A stretch of 64,000 nucleotides of DNA from Bactrocera neohumeralis (lineage: Eukaryota; Arthropoda; Insecta; Diptera; Tephritidae), in NCBI RefSeq assembly GCF_024586455.1, contig NC_065922.1:18472089-18536088 (forward strand). The letters run 5' to 3'. Each line of letters begins with the position of its first letter. Within the stretch, counting starts at the first letter, position 1. The notes below the pieces were generated by a model, which saw only the letters and a list, made by a program, of their open reading frames with translations, was not told the origin of the DNA and made no database searches. Below, piece by piece: positions 48,240 to 60,602 of the stretch. Made by a program: the position numbers and the translations under genes.

Positions 48240-49250
48240 ATAATTAAAATTCAAGCATAATATTTTCCTGGCAATGGTTTGTCTGTGTGTCAAAAATTGG
48301 TTAAATTAAGTCAATACTTTTCTAAGCTAGCATATACCTTATATAAAGATTTTTGAACTTGCAAGTGGCTTTATACCGCATATATCGACCAATATGTCAG
48401 TTATCTTAATAAAATTGAAAGAGAGTTTTTCTTATAACGGTGCATATTTGTGTTTAGAATAAATTAAATATGCTGAAAACTGGCCCTAGAACCTTTACAA
48501 CTAACAAGCCTAAAGTACTTGAAGGTACTTCCGTTAGTTTAAGGGGTCAGTAGAGTAATCTGGTCTGTTTTTTGGTATTTTTTTCCATAGAAGTTTTTAT
48601 TCTTAAATAGAACTTTTTTCACATATCTTGAGGTATATCGTGCTGTGTATAAACAACTTTTTCGGAATTTTTTGATGACATCTGCCGGAGAAATGGCTGG
48701 GTGAATGAGATGCGTTTTTTCACTGGCAGACACGATTTCCCAAGTTTAGATCCTCTGAAACATCAAAACCGAATTTATTTCTAAAAAGTACGTGAATGGT
48801 TATCGTCCCTACTAGAATGATGAACAAATGTTGATGGACATGAAAGTAATTCAATTTTTTTTTTTTTTTAATTTTTCAATAAATTATAAAAAATATGAAG
48901 CTAGTAGGAACGATAGCCAGTCGTTTTGTGAGCATTGAAAGAAAAATTAAGGAAACCGGTTGAGTAGTTCGACCGGAATCATGTCCGCCAGTTTAAAAAA
49001 GTGTGTTTTGAGAAAAACTCCGAGCGCTCCGAACGTCCAGCGGTATTATTATTTTTGGGCCTTTTTCGAAACCTTCCAATGGTAAAGTGGGTTTCTACAT
49101 TAATTCCAAAGGTATAAGGAACAGAAAATGCAAAAAACAAAAAAAAAAAATTTTAAAAAGATTACCCTACTGACCCCTTTAGGGTCCCAGCCAGTTGCTA
49201 GGGTATAAAATGTTCGGTTATACCTGAACTTAGGTCTTCATTACTTCTGG
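48240..49250 (-). mobile_element. mini-me-related family C copy, interrupted by a MITE
   Basis: The minus strand 5' end is at 49250-49185: a CCTAAGTTCAGGTATAACCG hairpin followed by AACATTTTATACCCTAGCAA. The element resumes at 48537 with CTTGTTAGTTGTAAAGGTTC, TAGGGCC and GGTCGATATATGCGGTATAA, the same order as the plus-strand copy at 36340-36790. The gap is filled by the MITE at 48542-49178. Confidence 0.7.
48542..49178. mobile_element. MITE, 637 bp, TTA target duplication
   Basis: The left end AGGGGTCAGTAGAGTAATCT (48542) and the right end AGATTACCCTACTGACCCCT (ending 49178) are inverted repeats with one mismatch over 20 bp. TTA flanks both sides (48539-48541 and 49179-49181). No transposase is encoded. 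The 3-bp TTA duplication would fit PIF/Harbinger-type MITEs; that class assignment is inference. Confidence 0.8.
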
Positions 49251-51485
49251 TTTTTATACTTTAATAAGCATTATTTTTTTACTGTCTTCCGTTTTTTACA
49301 ACAAATAATGAAATAAAATAAAATTATGAATAAAATAGGTTTTTTCTCCTGATCGCTTTGTATTATACTTGTATTTAAATTTTCTTAGATTTTTGTTTTC
49401 AAATTCAGGAGTAAAATATATAAAGATTTGAATTCTTAAAATTGTCTTAATTTTGAAAGGGTATAATAATTCAGTTAAAAAAATATAAAAATTAAAATTA
49501 AAGTCACAGACCGTCGTCAACGATGAGTTATGTTCTTGTAACGTTTAATACAGATCCGACGTTCAAATATAAACTTCGAATAAATAATTATTTTCTGATC
49601 AGTCTGTCGCGGCACGCGCCTGCAATATGCGTCTGACAGAACGAGCTCAAAAATGCAGGTAATGTCAAGAACAATGCACCAGGAAAGGAATGAAGAATAT
49701 CTTGTGCACTTTTAAATTGAAAAATAATTTGTCGAACGTTGTCAAGCCGACCTAGTTACTATTTTGGCGCCCCTCGGTATAACACACTGAAAGAGCCATC
49801 GTTAGTGAGACCACAAAGTATGTTGAATTCCACATTAAGCGCAGGCATTCTAAAGGATAACTACTCCTCCGTTCCTGCTGGTGTTTCTAAAGACAGTTAG
49901 GTCTAAGTAAACACAATGGATTTTTTGTCTCTAAAACCAAAATACGTACAAGGCCTAAAAATTTATATAAATTTATTCTAAAAATTATTCTCATTTTTTA
50001 TTTTCTCATCAATTTTGAATTTATTATTACTTTAATACATATTTTTGCATTAAAGGATTTTAGGGTGGCTCAAAATTTTGCAAAACTTAATTTTTGTTGA
50101 AACTCTAAAAAAAAGTTTTTCGCTGTGAATTTTTTTTTAATATAAATGTCATTTTAAGATTTACGTTTGCACGAATTTAGGAGTCTGGAAAATATTGCGA
50201 CATTTTTTAATTTCGCACACACACACGTGCATATTTCAAAACATTTAAAAATATGCCGTTGCAACGATTTTCAGTGACGCACAACAATTTCGTATTCAAT
50301 AACTCATTGATTTTCGCCGCGACGGCAGTTTAGAGGCAGACGCGATATATGACAGCGCAAATACCACGTGACACTAATAGCTGCAAAATAGTAAAAAGAT
50401 ATTATTTATGGCAAATACGCTAGTTGCAACAACAACAGCATTTTAAATTAACCACCAAAATGTGTTGAAAAAACGCAATTTTTGCCAACAACAAAGAAAA
50501 AAACAAAAGCAACAAGCGCATGTCTAGCAATAAAGCGATAAAGCGCTTAATTGCCATGACAGATCCGCCCCCACACCTCCTTACATGAAGCAAAAATCGC
50601 CCGTAGTTACACATAAATATGAAAATAACTGTCAACTCGAATTTGCACGCGGTGCGCACGCGACGTGTTGGCGTGCGGAAAAACCGAAACAAAAATTTCA
50701 AATGTAATTTGCGCGCCAACTCAAAAGTGCCTTTGTGCGTTTCACAATAAACCGTTATTTGCACTTTTTGCCCGCCGTTTCATTTTCAATTTTTGTTTTT
50801 TGTTTTTTTGTTTGTAGTTTTACATGCCACAAGAATTGAGCGCGCGTTACAAAACAAAGGAAAATATTAAATTTTAACTGTAAATTAGTGCGGCGTGGCA
50901 ACAATGTATTAAAAAAGTGCGTATGTATGTGTAAGCTGTTATGGTTTTTAACCGCACAGTAAAGCTGTCGCAATTTTTATATTGAGCGGAAACCCTAAAA
51001 TAAGAAAACAGCGTTTGAGGGCTCTTCAATACAAATATATCTATATTGGAGTTTTTTGCAGTTAAGGCTGTGTACATAGTGAGGCGCGTGCATGTAATTA
51101 CTTTTGACCTCTGCTGCATGCATTTTTTACAAATACAAATTGCACTCGCTTTTTGTCATCGACTTTTGGCAACTTAACTGCAACGCACAGTGAGCTATTT
51201 ATGATGAAAAAAAAACAATAAAAAAAAATAAAAAAATGTTTATAAAATAGTTTTGCTTGTTTACGAGTTGCCATATTTTTATTACCGAATAAAGTAAATT
51301 ACGCAAGCTGCAAATGACACTTAATTAAATATAATGCACAAAAATATACCGTTATGAGCGTTATGTCGATCATATTTTCCTTATAATTATTATAAATTTT
51401 GTTTGATGGCATATTGATGAGATTTAGGTCGCACTGTGAAGAATTTTAATTAATTTTATTAGTCGGCATCCATTTTGTACACTTA
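49251..51485 (+). other. Intron 9: unassigned
   Basis: No element recognised. About 50210-51200 is less AT-rich and contains CAA-repeat and CACGTG (near 50367) sequence. Open frames on the minus strand there lack domains. It could be regulatory DNA; I cannot show it. Confidence 0.45.
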
Positions 51486-52077
51486 AGCGGTTACATGGGT
51501 TTCCTCGGGTAAAAAACAGCCTTTTTCGATAATTTTTTTCTCATATAATAAATTAAATATTTTATTAGAATTTTTTATTGTTAGAAACATACACTGTTAA
51601 GATAGAAATTCTGAAATTTTTGGAAAAATATATATTTTACGACGTCATTTAAGATAGAAAAAGGCATCCGCGTTGATAAATTTATCATCTAAAAAAAAAT
51701 ATATTTGTTAAACTAGAACTTGGCCATTGGGAAGACATTTTTACAAAAAAAAATTTCAGTCAAAATTTCACGACATTTTTTTTCCAAGTCTTTATTTATA
51801 TTTCAAAGACTTGTGTGAAACTTCATGAAGATCGGTTGAGTAGTTCTTGAGAAATCTTGCGAACTGACTCCAAAAACATAGTTTCGAGAAAAGCGTGTTG
51901 GAAGACGGCGCACTTAGCCAAGCTAGCCTCGAGCGCACAAGTTCTCAAGGCTGTATCTCCGAAACGATTAGTCGGATCAACTTGAAAATTTAGGACAATG
52001 TTCTAAAGTTGTTATAAAATTTAATAAGACAATAAAAAAAATTCGATTTCTTGAAACGGTAAACCCATGTAACCCCT
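51486..52077. mobile_element. MITE, about 592 bp
   Basis: The left end AGCGGTTACATGGGTTTCC and the right end GGTAAACCCATGTAACCCCT are near-perfect inverted repeats, each flanked by TA (51484-51485, 52078-52079). No coding capacity. The interior phrase CGGTTGAGTAGTTC also occurs in the MITE at 48542-49178, so the two may be distant relatives. Confidence 0.75.
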
Positions 52078-52084
52078 TATATTT

Positions 52085-52990
52085 GTCAGTAAATAAATTA
52101 ATACCGAATTTGTCGTTCTTTTGTGAAAATGAAAGACTAATTTTGTATTTGCCTTTTTGGGCAATATGTGGACACCGTGTCAATAGAAATGAAGCAAACC
52201 AATGAGACACCCAATTTTCGACTTCTGCATAGGAATCGAAGTGCTGCTGAGGCAATGCGAGTTATGTCAATGAATAGTAATCGGAAGGCGCCAGGTCTGG
52301 TGAGCATGGAGAGTGGGGTAGCAGCTCCCAGCAAAGTACTTTGATTGTATCCTGAACCATTTTTGCTTTGTGTGTGCAGGTGCATTCTAGTGTAAAAACA
52401 ATTACGTTGCCGTGTCTTCTAGCTCATTCTGGTCATTTTTCGATCAATGCATGGTGATCATTTGTTGTCTGTAGTATTAACAGTTTCGGCAGGTTTTAGA
52501 AGTTCATGACATACCACACCCTTCTGATACCACCAAACACAGATCATTGCCTTCTTACCAACTTTTTTTTGTGTTGTGTTGACGCTTTCCACGAATTAAT
52601 ACTCGATTTTCTCCATTTAGAATGATTTAAATTTCACAAGTGTTTTTTCGATTTTTCATTTGTCTTTCATTCCACACTTTTGAACATTTCCAGTAGCTTT
52701 CAAATGGTCTGAAATGGTTTGTTGTGCAACATATGACATGACTGCCACTTGCTTTCAACTCAAAGTATCATCCTCAACCGTTTTTGATTTCGGCGTCTTC
52801 AAACTTTTTTGACTGGTGTGGAAGGCCTTCAATTCTCACACCAAAATCATTGTCTCTGAACCGTTGAAACCATCTTTTGCATGTTGCATCTGCAACTTCA
52901 AAATCTGATAATGTAACAAGTATATTTTTAAAACTCGCACTTTTCCTTATAACCACAGCATCCCTCATTGTGTTAATGTTCTTTTTGGCA
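52085..52990 (-). pseudogene. mariner transposase pseudogene
   Basis: The minus strand, running from 52985 down, shows MRDAVVIRKSASFKNI, ATCKRWFQRFRDNDFGV (N-terminal HTH block) and then broken frames. Further down are HTQSKNGSGYNQSTLLGAA, corresponding to the '.HTA..VQ..I..L.W' block, and LPQQHFDSYAEVENWVSHWF near the C-terminus. Domain order is complete but several frameshifts and stops disable it. Its left edge abuts the MITE ending at 52077. Confidence 0.8.
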
Positions 52991-53153
52991 CGCTAAAATA
53001 GTATCGGTTTCAATTTAATTTTTTTGGATAAAATAGTACGAGTAATGCACAAACATAACAAGGTAGAGAAATAACCAACCGAACGCAACTATAATAATTT
53101 GTTTCTTTCATTTTTGGGCATAATTCTCAAACGGTTTGAAATAAAAAGCTATA

Positions 53154-53760
53154 CTATTGTAAGGGTGAACCTCGAATGTGACCAAACATTGCAAATATAT
53201 TGGAATACAACAATATGAGTGTCCAATTGAATATAAAGTAACTAGCAACAAGATTGGCGTGACGTTGAAATGAACGCTCATATTTGTTCAAATGGGTTCT
53301 GTATTTTTGTTTTTTTTTTGTTATGAAGATAATCTTATGCCATTTATGATTTGAACAAAATGTCGGCCAAATGGCGAAGCCGCGATGTTTACATATCTCC
53401 ACTAATAGCGTATTTTTGGCTGAAATAAGGCCCGATGATGGCGCCATGCCACTGTCCGTACCAAACGCTAAAGTTTTGGGGATGCAAATACCAACAACTT
53501 TGTTTGCTGACGTTGCCATTAAACTGAAAATGAGTCTCATTTGAGAAGACCAGGCTTGTGCGACGAGCTCTTACAGCGGAGATCTTGAATTTTCGTAACA
53601 TTCTTGGACAATCTCCAACTATTCTACCAAAGTGTAAATTAAATGATGAAATGGCAAATCTTAACGAATGCACTGACAAAATTTTACAGAAATCGATAAA
53701 CAAATATGGCCGCCAGGAGCTGTCAAAATTACAGCATCTCTGTTGGTACATATATGCTTG
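53154..53760 (-). pseudogene. IS630/mariner-superfamily transposase fragment with altered catalytic Asp
   Basis: The minus strand encodes TSLVFSNETHFQFNGNVSKQ and CWYLHPQNFSVWYGQWHGAI, then IGPYF. This is the region around the first catalytic Asp of an insect IS630/Tc-mariner family, normally FSDE.HF. Here Asp is Asn (FSNETHF). Downstream parts continue in another frame to about 53154. The same family is seen at 31770-32110 and 56820-57640. Confidence 0.7.
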
Positions 53761-55242
53761 ATTTAGGAAAGCTTATAGTTAAACAGATTTTCGACAACAG
53801 ATTTACTGGTCCTACATTGCATAAAAGCAATTATAGTTTGCTCTTAACTTGATATAACCCTCTTTACAAATCTTGAAGCAATCCTAGAACAGAAGAAAAT
53901 TCTTTCAATGACAGTCTCTATTTGACATTATTAACTGATGGGGTTGGAAGTAAATAACAGCATACTTAAAGGTATTATTTTGATAGTTGCTTCAAACATA
54001 ATTTGGTCACTTACCAGACAAATCTCTGTAAGGGTTTAATAAACTCTATAATTGTGCTCGAACTTAACAAAAAAGAGCGTCTAAGCATACTTAGCTGGTG
54101 AAACAAAGTCATTCCCTTAGAAAAATCATGCTCCTAAATATGCTGATTTGGGCTCTCAATATTATTTTGTACTTTTGTGCTGCCCACTTCAAGCGCAGTC
54201 ATACATAAAGACGTACATAAAGGCGCATTAAAGTCACTCTCTGCTAATGCCTACAGCTATAACCAGAAAAATTTTTCACTACCTCTATAGTCCTTTATTA
54301 TTCTGTTGCATTTTTCACTTTTTTAACCCTCACGCATCTATACGTATACTGTATATGTATATGAGTGCGCAGCTGTAAATCCAGCATTTTCAGCTCCAAT
54401 ACCTCAATATGACCACGCCACCGTTCAATGAACGCTTATTGCCTCCGTACACGAATTGCATTCAACACAAATTGAATTGAATAAAAAGCATTCAATCTAT
54501 TTCCAATTGAAAATTGAATATCAGATATCCAGCCGCCGCATCAGAGGCATGTAGTTATGTACTCATACACACAAATGTATGTACATAGTTGAGTCCGTGT
54601 ATAAATATTTTACATTTGCATTGTGCGGATTTTAAGTGCATAGGATGGCCTGTAGGAAATTTTAAGGGAATCCAGAATTTTTAAAAATATTTTTATAGAG
54701 GTGCCATAAAAAATGTTTTTCAAATATTTGCTGTATAAACATAAGATAAGAAACTAAACTAAATGTTCTCTACTGATAGAGTCACTGCTTAACACCAAAT
54801 AAAAAATACAAAAAACTGTCGTTGGGTTGCAACTGATTTTTATTTATTTTTTTTTGCTTTTATATAGTTACTAACGTACATTCGGAAAGATATATGAGGT
54901 TGAGAATGTATATGGCATTCCATATTTTTAATTTTTTTCCTGCCTTGTTTTCCCAAAATATATTTGCGTACATTGTTGCTATTGTTGTATGTGTTGCATT
55001 AGCAATTCCTTGTAAAAATGCAAAAACTCAGTATGTAACATTTCCACTGCACTCGCACATATGTGCCATATACAGCTATACTACACTTGCGACTTTGAGT
55101 GCAACAGACATAGTCAGAAATTCATTGTTCGGAGTTTCAAACAAGCTCATACACAATTGCATACATGCGAGTACATATGTATATGCTAGCATCTGAAGGC
55201 GAAAAATAAAAAATGTTATAGATTTTAAATACAGATGAAATC
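53761..55242 (+). other. Intron 9: unassigned
   Basis: AT-rich DNA without a recognised exon or element. Confidence 0.5.
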
Positions 55243-56551
55243 AGTGAGGAAGAGCTAAGTTCGAGGGCAACCGAAAATGTTATACTCTTGCAACTTGCAG
55301 GAATCAAAGCCAGGGAAATACCTTAAGATGGCAGACGTCAAACAGAGAATCGAAATCTAAGCAATTTTATATATGCTTATACTATTATATATATAAATCA
55401 TACGCCGACCAGCATATTCGACAAAAAGTTTTTAAAAAAACGAAAATCTTTATTTGTAGTGTATAGGAGTTGGGGTCGTATCGACCCGATTTTATCTATA
55501 ACCTATTATCATAATACCTTACCATATACTAAACAAATGTTCTCTGGGTTTTATAAAGGTACCTAACATACAATCACCAATCAAATGGAGTAAAGTTAGT
55601 CGGATGCTCGAAAATTCTGATATTAATTATATAGGGCTTAGTTCAAGTTTTCGCCCAATTTTGTTTATTTTAGGCACAAAGATATACTGTCATTAGTAAA
55701 ATATGCTCTGCAATTTTCATTGAGATTACTGGAATATTGACCGATATACGCAGCATAAAGTCCCCTGGAGTTTCGAAAATCTTTATATTATGTATACGGG
55801 GTCTAAAGAAAGTATTGCCCCGATTCAACCCATTTTTGATGCACAGAGTTATTATTGGCAGAAAAGGATATTCTCTGAATTTTAATTGTATATCCAATAC
55901 ATCGACCGATATTTTTGGTCAAAAGTCAACTATTTAAAATTATGTTATATGGGAAGCAGGTGTGGTTGTTGTCCGATATCGCCTATTTTCGCACTGTGAC
56001 ATAGGAATAAGAGATGAATGACACGTACTAAATTTAGTCGACATCGTTTGGTCGGGTCCCGGGAAATAAGATTTCACTAAAAAGTGGGCGGTGCTGTGCC
56101 CATTATACAATTTTTACAATCACTCTGAGAGGGCTTTATCTCATATCATCTCGGAGGTAAAATTTAATATCCCTGGTATATTTAGTTATTAGATTTAATG
56201 CGCTTTAAGTAGTTTTTAGTACTGTTATTTGTGGAGTTAGCGAAGTCATCTTCCGATTTCATCCATTTTCACACTGTCGATAGATGTTCGTATAATACAT
56301 ATTTGCGCTAGGACAATTTAGTTATAGCTTTCTAGTAAGAAATCCGCATAACAAAATTCATCAAATATCTCAATTTTTACTCAAGTTACAGCTTACACGG
56401 ACAGACGGACGGACGAACGCACAGACACAAAGTCACTCGGATTTTGACTTCTTCATCCTGATAATTTTCTTTATATATTTAACTTGTACAAACGTTTGGT
56501 AAACAAAACTATTTTACTCTGCAAAGCAACATGTTGCAACATGTATAAAAA
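55243..56551 (+). mobile_element. mini-me-related element, family C, near full length
   Basis: The 5' end GAGGAAGAGCTAAGTTCGAG, with an imperfect hairpin (TTCGAGGGCAACCGAA), is followed by TGTTATACTCTTGCAACTTG. The GTCY core ACAGACGGACGGACGAACGC lies at 56401-56427. The 3' end GCAACATGTTGCAACATGTA can fold into a hairpin just before a run of A. At about 1.3 kb it is the longest family C copy in the window. Non-coding. Confidence 0.75.
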
Positions 56552-56819
56552 AAAATGGATGTTAAGTTTGGAAAAACTACTTTGCATGAATTTTTTGCCA
56601 AACCTCGCCAAAATCTGAATCTGAAATGTGACAGAATTTGTATATAATAAATCATATTAATATAGAAATTCATACTTGGACAATCAGAGTGACTTTATAA
56701 GGGTTCAAAATACCAACAAAATGGTATATAAGTGAATTGTGTTTCATAAAATGGTCATAGGTTGAAATATCCTCGCAGAAGGTCAACCGAAATGCCCAAT
56801 TTTCAACCCCTTTTTATAT

Positions 56820-57640
56820 AATATGAAGCTATATTCTCTTCCAATGCGTCAGTCATCTCGTGCTTTTATGCGTAGGCAACCAACTTTACATAACCACACA
56901 AAAAATAGTCCAGCAATGCTAAATTGCACGATCTTGGGGACACCGACGCAACAAAATCCGCGCACCGAAAGTTTCCTTCAATGAGTTGAATGCTTCCTTG
57001 CCTATATGGCATGTAGCACGGCCTTGTTTGATGCACTTCATCCACATCAACATTATCCAATTTAGGCGCGAAAAGGTCGTCATTCAACCTAAACTGAGCT
57101 GCATCGCTAAAGAAAACTTCCTTGTGAAAATCAAAATCTGTAGTAATCTCTTTTTGGGGCTAATCACCGAACGTCTAACCCGCTCAATGGTCCCTCGGCT
57201 GTAAATCTTGAATTTCGCAAGCCTGCAAACCAAGATGCTTTCGCAAAATCTTGCATAGAGTGGAGGAAAAATATCTATTTGTTACGCCCTATGGCGGATG
57301 AACTCATTCAGGTCTTCTTCGATAATCTGCTTCTCCGCAGCAATAGAGACTTCGTTGTGCAATTTACAGCATATCTGAGTATGAGCATTAACCACTACCG
57401 TAAATATAGTGTGAAACCGATCCATGATGGCTCGAATTACCGACTCTGCAGAGCGATTATGTCGACAGAATATTGGCCGCTTGGACGGAATTTTGGTAAT
57501 AAATTATTCTGAGTATAACTCAAGGAAACGATGTTCAAACGGCCAACTTCGAGAAAAGTATTGCCTCATTGAACATCACTTATATGCAAAGACACTCTTT
57601 AATATAAATTCGAAGTTTTATGAATCTCAAGCTGGCATTC
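56820..57640 (-). pseudogene. IS630/mariner-superfamily transposase pseudogene
   Basis: The minus-strand pieces in order are: an N-terminal segment ELHNEVSIAAEKQ-like near 57340; RFCESILVCRLAKFKIYSRG near 57240; LNDDLFAPKLDNVDVDEVHQ near 57080; and SVSPRSCNLALLDYFLCGYV near 56930. The last corresponds to the 'WPPRS.DL..LDFFLWGYV' catalytic block; the catalytic Asp there is replaced (CNLALLDY). Multiple frameshifts. Confidence 0.7.
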
Positions 57641-57814
57641 AGTGAATATAAAATGTAATCTCAATGAATTAGTGAACGTTTTTGCTGCTGTGCCACATAA
57701 TATCAATGGTCCTAATAGAGGATAGGAATTTCAGTAAGATAGTTTGGATGCGCAATGTTCCGGCGTAACCCAATATTTAGATTTATATTATGTTTATTTA
57801 TACTTAATATCCAC
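57641..57814 (+). other. Intron 9: short unassigned spacer
   Basis: AT-rich spacer between a transposase remnant and the mini-me nest. Nothing recognised. Confidence 0.5.
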
Positions 57815-59645
57815 TTTTTATACTCTCGCAACAAAGTTGCTAAGGAGAGTATTATAGTTTTGTTCACATAACTGTTGTTTGTAAGTCCTAAAACTAAAAG
57901 AGTCAGATATAGGGTTATATATACCAAAGTGATCAGGGTGACGAGTAGAGTTGAAATCCGGATGTCTGTCTGTCCGTCCGCCTGTCGTCCGTCCGTCCGT
58001 GTAAGCTGTAACTTGAGTAAAAATTGAGATATCATGATGAAACTTGGTACACGTCTTTCTTGGCTCCATAAGAAGGTTAAGTTCGAAGATGGGCGAAATC
58101 GGCTCACTGCCACGCCCACAAAATGGCGAAAACCGAAAACCTATAAAGTGTCATAACATATTTGGCACAAAGGATCGCAGTAGGGAGGGGCATATTTGGA
58201 CGCAATTTTTTTGGAAAAGTGGGCGTGGCCCCGCCCCCTACTAAGTTTTTTGTACATATCTCGGAAACTACTATAGCTTTGTCAACCAAGCTCTATAGAG
58301 TCGTTTCCTTCAGGCATTTCCATATACAGTTCAAAAATGGAAGAAATCGGATATTAACCACGCCACGGTTATGTTGAAAATCACTTAAAGGGCGTTAACC
58401 GGTTAACAACAAGTAAGGAAGGGCTAAGTTCGGGTGTCACCGAACATTTTATACTCTCGCATGATAAAGTGATAATCGAGATTTCATTATACGTCATTTA
58501 CATATTTTTCAAATACCGTATTTTTGTAAAGTTTTATTCCGCTGTCATCATTGGTTCCTAATGTACTATATATTATACAGAGAAGGCAACAGATGGAATT
58601 CAAAATAGCGTTATATTGGAAGAAGGCGTGGTTGTGAACCGATTTCACTTATATTTCGTACATGTCATCAGGGTGTTAAGAAAATATTATATACCGAATT
58701 TCATTGAAATCGGTCTAGTAGTTCCTGAGATATGGTTTTTGGTCCAAAAGTGGGCAGGGCCACGCCCATTTTCAATTTTTAAAAAAAGCCTGGGTGCGGC
58801 TTCTTTCTGCAATTTCCTCCGTAAAATTTAGTGTTTCTGACGTTTTTTGTTAGTCGGTTAACGCACTTTTAGTGATTTTCAACATAACCTTTGTATGGGA
58901 GGTGGGCGTGGTTATTATCCGATTTCTTCCATTTTTGAACTGTATATGGAAATGCCTGAAGAAAACGACTCTATAGAGTTTGGTTGACATAGCTATAGTA
59001 GTTTCCGAGATATGTACAAAAAACTTAGTAGGGGCGGGGCCACGCCCACTTTTCCAAAAAAATTACGTCCAAATATGCCCCTCCCAAATACGATCCTTTG
59101 TGCCAAATTTCACTTTAATATCTTTATTTATGGCTTAGTTATGACACTTTATAGTTTTCGGTTTCCGCCATTTTGTGGGCGTGGCAGTGGGCCGATTTTG
59201 CCCATCTTCGAACTTAACCTTCTTATGGAGCCAAGGAATACGTGTACCAAGTTTCATCATGATATCTCAATTTTTACTCAAGTTACAGCTTGCACGGACG
59301 GACGTACAGACGGACGGACAGACAGACATCCGGATTTCGACTCTACTCGTCGCCCTGATCACTTTGGTATATATAACCCTATATCTGACTCTTTTAGTTT
59401 TAGGACTTACAAACAACCGTTATGTGAACAAAACTATAATACTCTCCTTAGCAACATTGTTGCGAGGGTATAAAAAACCACTTATGGACCAATAACCATA
59501 TCTCAGGAACTACTAATCTAATTAATTTTACAGCAAAATAAAAAAAATATGTAAATGACGGATAATGAAATCTCGATTATCACTTTGTCATGCGAGAGTA
59601 TAAAATGTTCGGTGACACCCGAACTTAGCTCTTCCTTACTTGTTA
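57815..59645 (-). mobile_element. mini-me family A, minus copy, split by a plus-strand copy of itself
   Basis: The 5' end of the minus copy is at 59645-59590 (AAGTAAGGAAGAGCTAAGTT, TTCGG hairpin, ATACTCTCGCATGAC). It runs to about 59477, then resumes at about 58407 (GTTAACCGGTTAACGCCC) and ends at 57815 with the 3' hairpin (TTGCGAGAGTATAAAAAGTG on the minus strand). The GTCY core is at 57963-58000. The intervening 58408-59476 is a complete plus-strand family A copy. Confidence 0.8.
58408..59476 (+). mobile_element. mini-me family A, full-length copy (about 1.07 kb)
   Basis: Starts AACAAGTAAGGAAGGGCTAA with the TTCGGGTGTCACCGAA hairpin and TATACTCTCGCA. It ends with GCAACATTGTTGCGAGGGTA. The GTCY core (ACGGACGGACGTACAGACGG) lies at 59295-59330. 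It carries repeated GTGGGCGTGG / CCACGCCCAC boxes (near 58762, 58901, 59040, 59176). It is the most complete family A copy here and can serve as the reference for the others. Confidence 0.85.
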
Positions 59646-60602
59646 TACTTGATACCCTTTTTATTTTCCAATCGAGAAATAGGAAAATCAAAAAGTTCAG
59701 ACAATTTTCGATTTCTTCCATTAAATTTTTATTGCTGTACTTTAGGTGTGTCATTTTATTTATTTGAAAATAAACTTGATAAATTTTGATATCAAGCTGT
59801 ATACATTAGAAGAATTATCAACCACATCGAACTCCATGTGAGCACAAAAACCACAGAAACTCAAGCTCACTGCGAGCACTGTGTCGATATTAACACCTTG
59901 AAAATATCCAAAAGTCATTTAACGTCATGCTGTCATCGGCAATCGATAGCATTACCTTCCTACCAGAATTTAAAAATATGCAAAATATTAAATTTCACAC
60001 TTCGACAAGCGGTGCACCACACCTCATCACTTACAGAAAAATATAAAAAATGTCTGATTTTCTTATAAAATGTTACAACTGACGCTGCAGTGAAATATTT
60101 GCTTACCTGCAGCTATTAAATATAGTCATACTCAACACTTTTACAAACTTATAAATGTATATATATATGAACTTAAATAAAATGGGTATATGTATTTGTG
60201 TGTTGGTATATTTTTAAAAGTAAAACGAAAGTTATTCCCCTTGGCGACAGATTCTTGTCCACACACAACTTCCATAGATATATATGTATAGTATGTCTAT
60301 ATGTACAACTCAGGAAGTCAGCAAGCATTCGTATCAATCTTATATGGTATATATATATGTATATGCAATTACATATGACTTGCTCTTGTTATACATATCT
60401 ACGAAAAACCATTTATTATTTGCACTCTTTCAGATTTGCATACAAAAATATTTTCCGGAATAAATATTTGCATAAAAATCTCATATAGTCTTCGATCTTA
60501 AGCTTGTAAATATATACCCTTTATACACATACATACCTATGTATAAGCCACTTCTTACCTTAAGCTATAATTGTTGTTGTTGTTGTTTCGCTTTCATTTC
60601 AG
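59646..60602 (+). other. Intron 9, last part: unassigned
   Basis: AT-rich DNA up to the exon 10 acceptor, which is preceded by TTGTTGTTGTTGTTGTTTCG and ctttcatttcag. No element recognised. Confidence 0.55.

Noticed and set aside
59012..59495. Open frames of 106-153 codons in the mini-me nest, recurring at 2427-2717 and 57712-58119
   Set aside because: They recur because the family A element recurs; the reading differs by frame, runs across the GTCY core and has no protein features.
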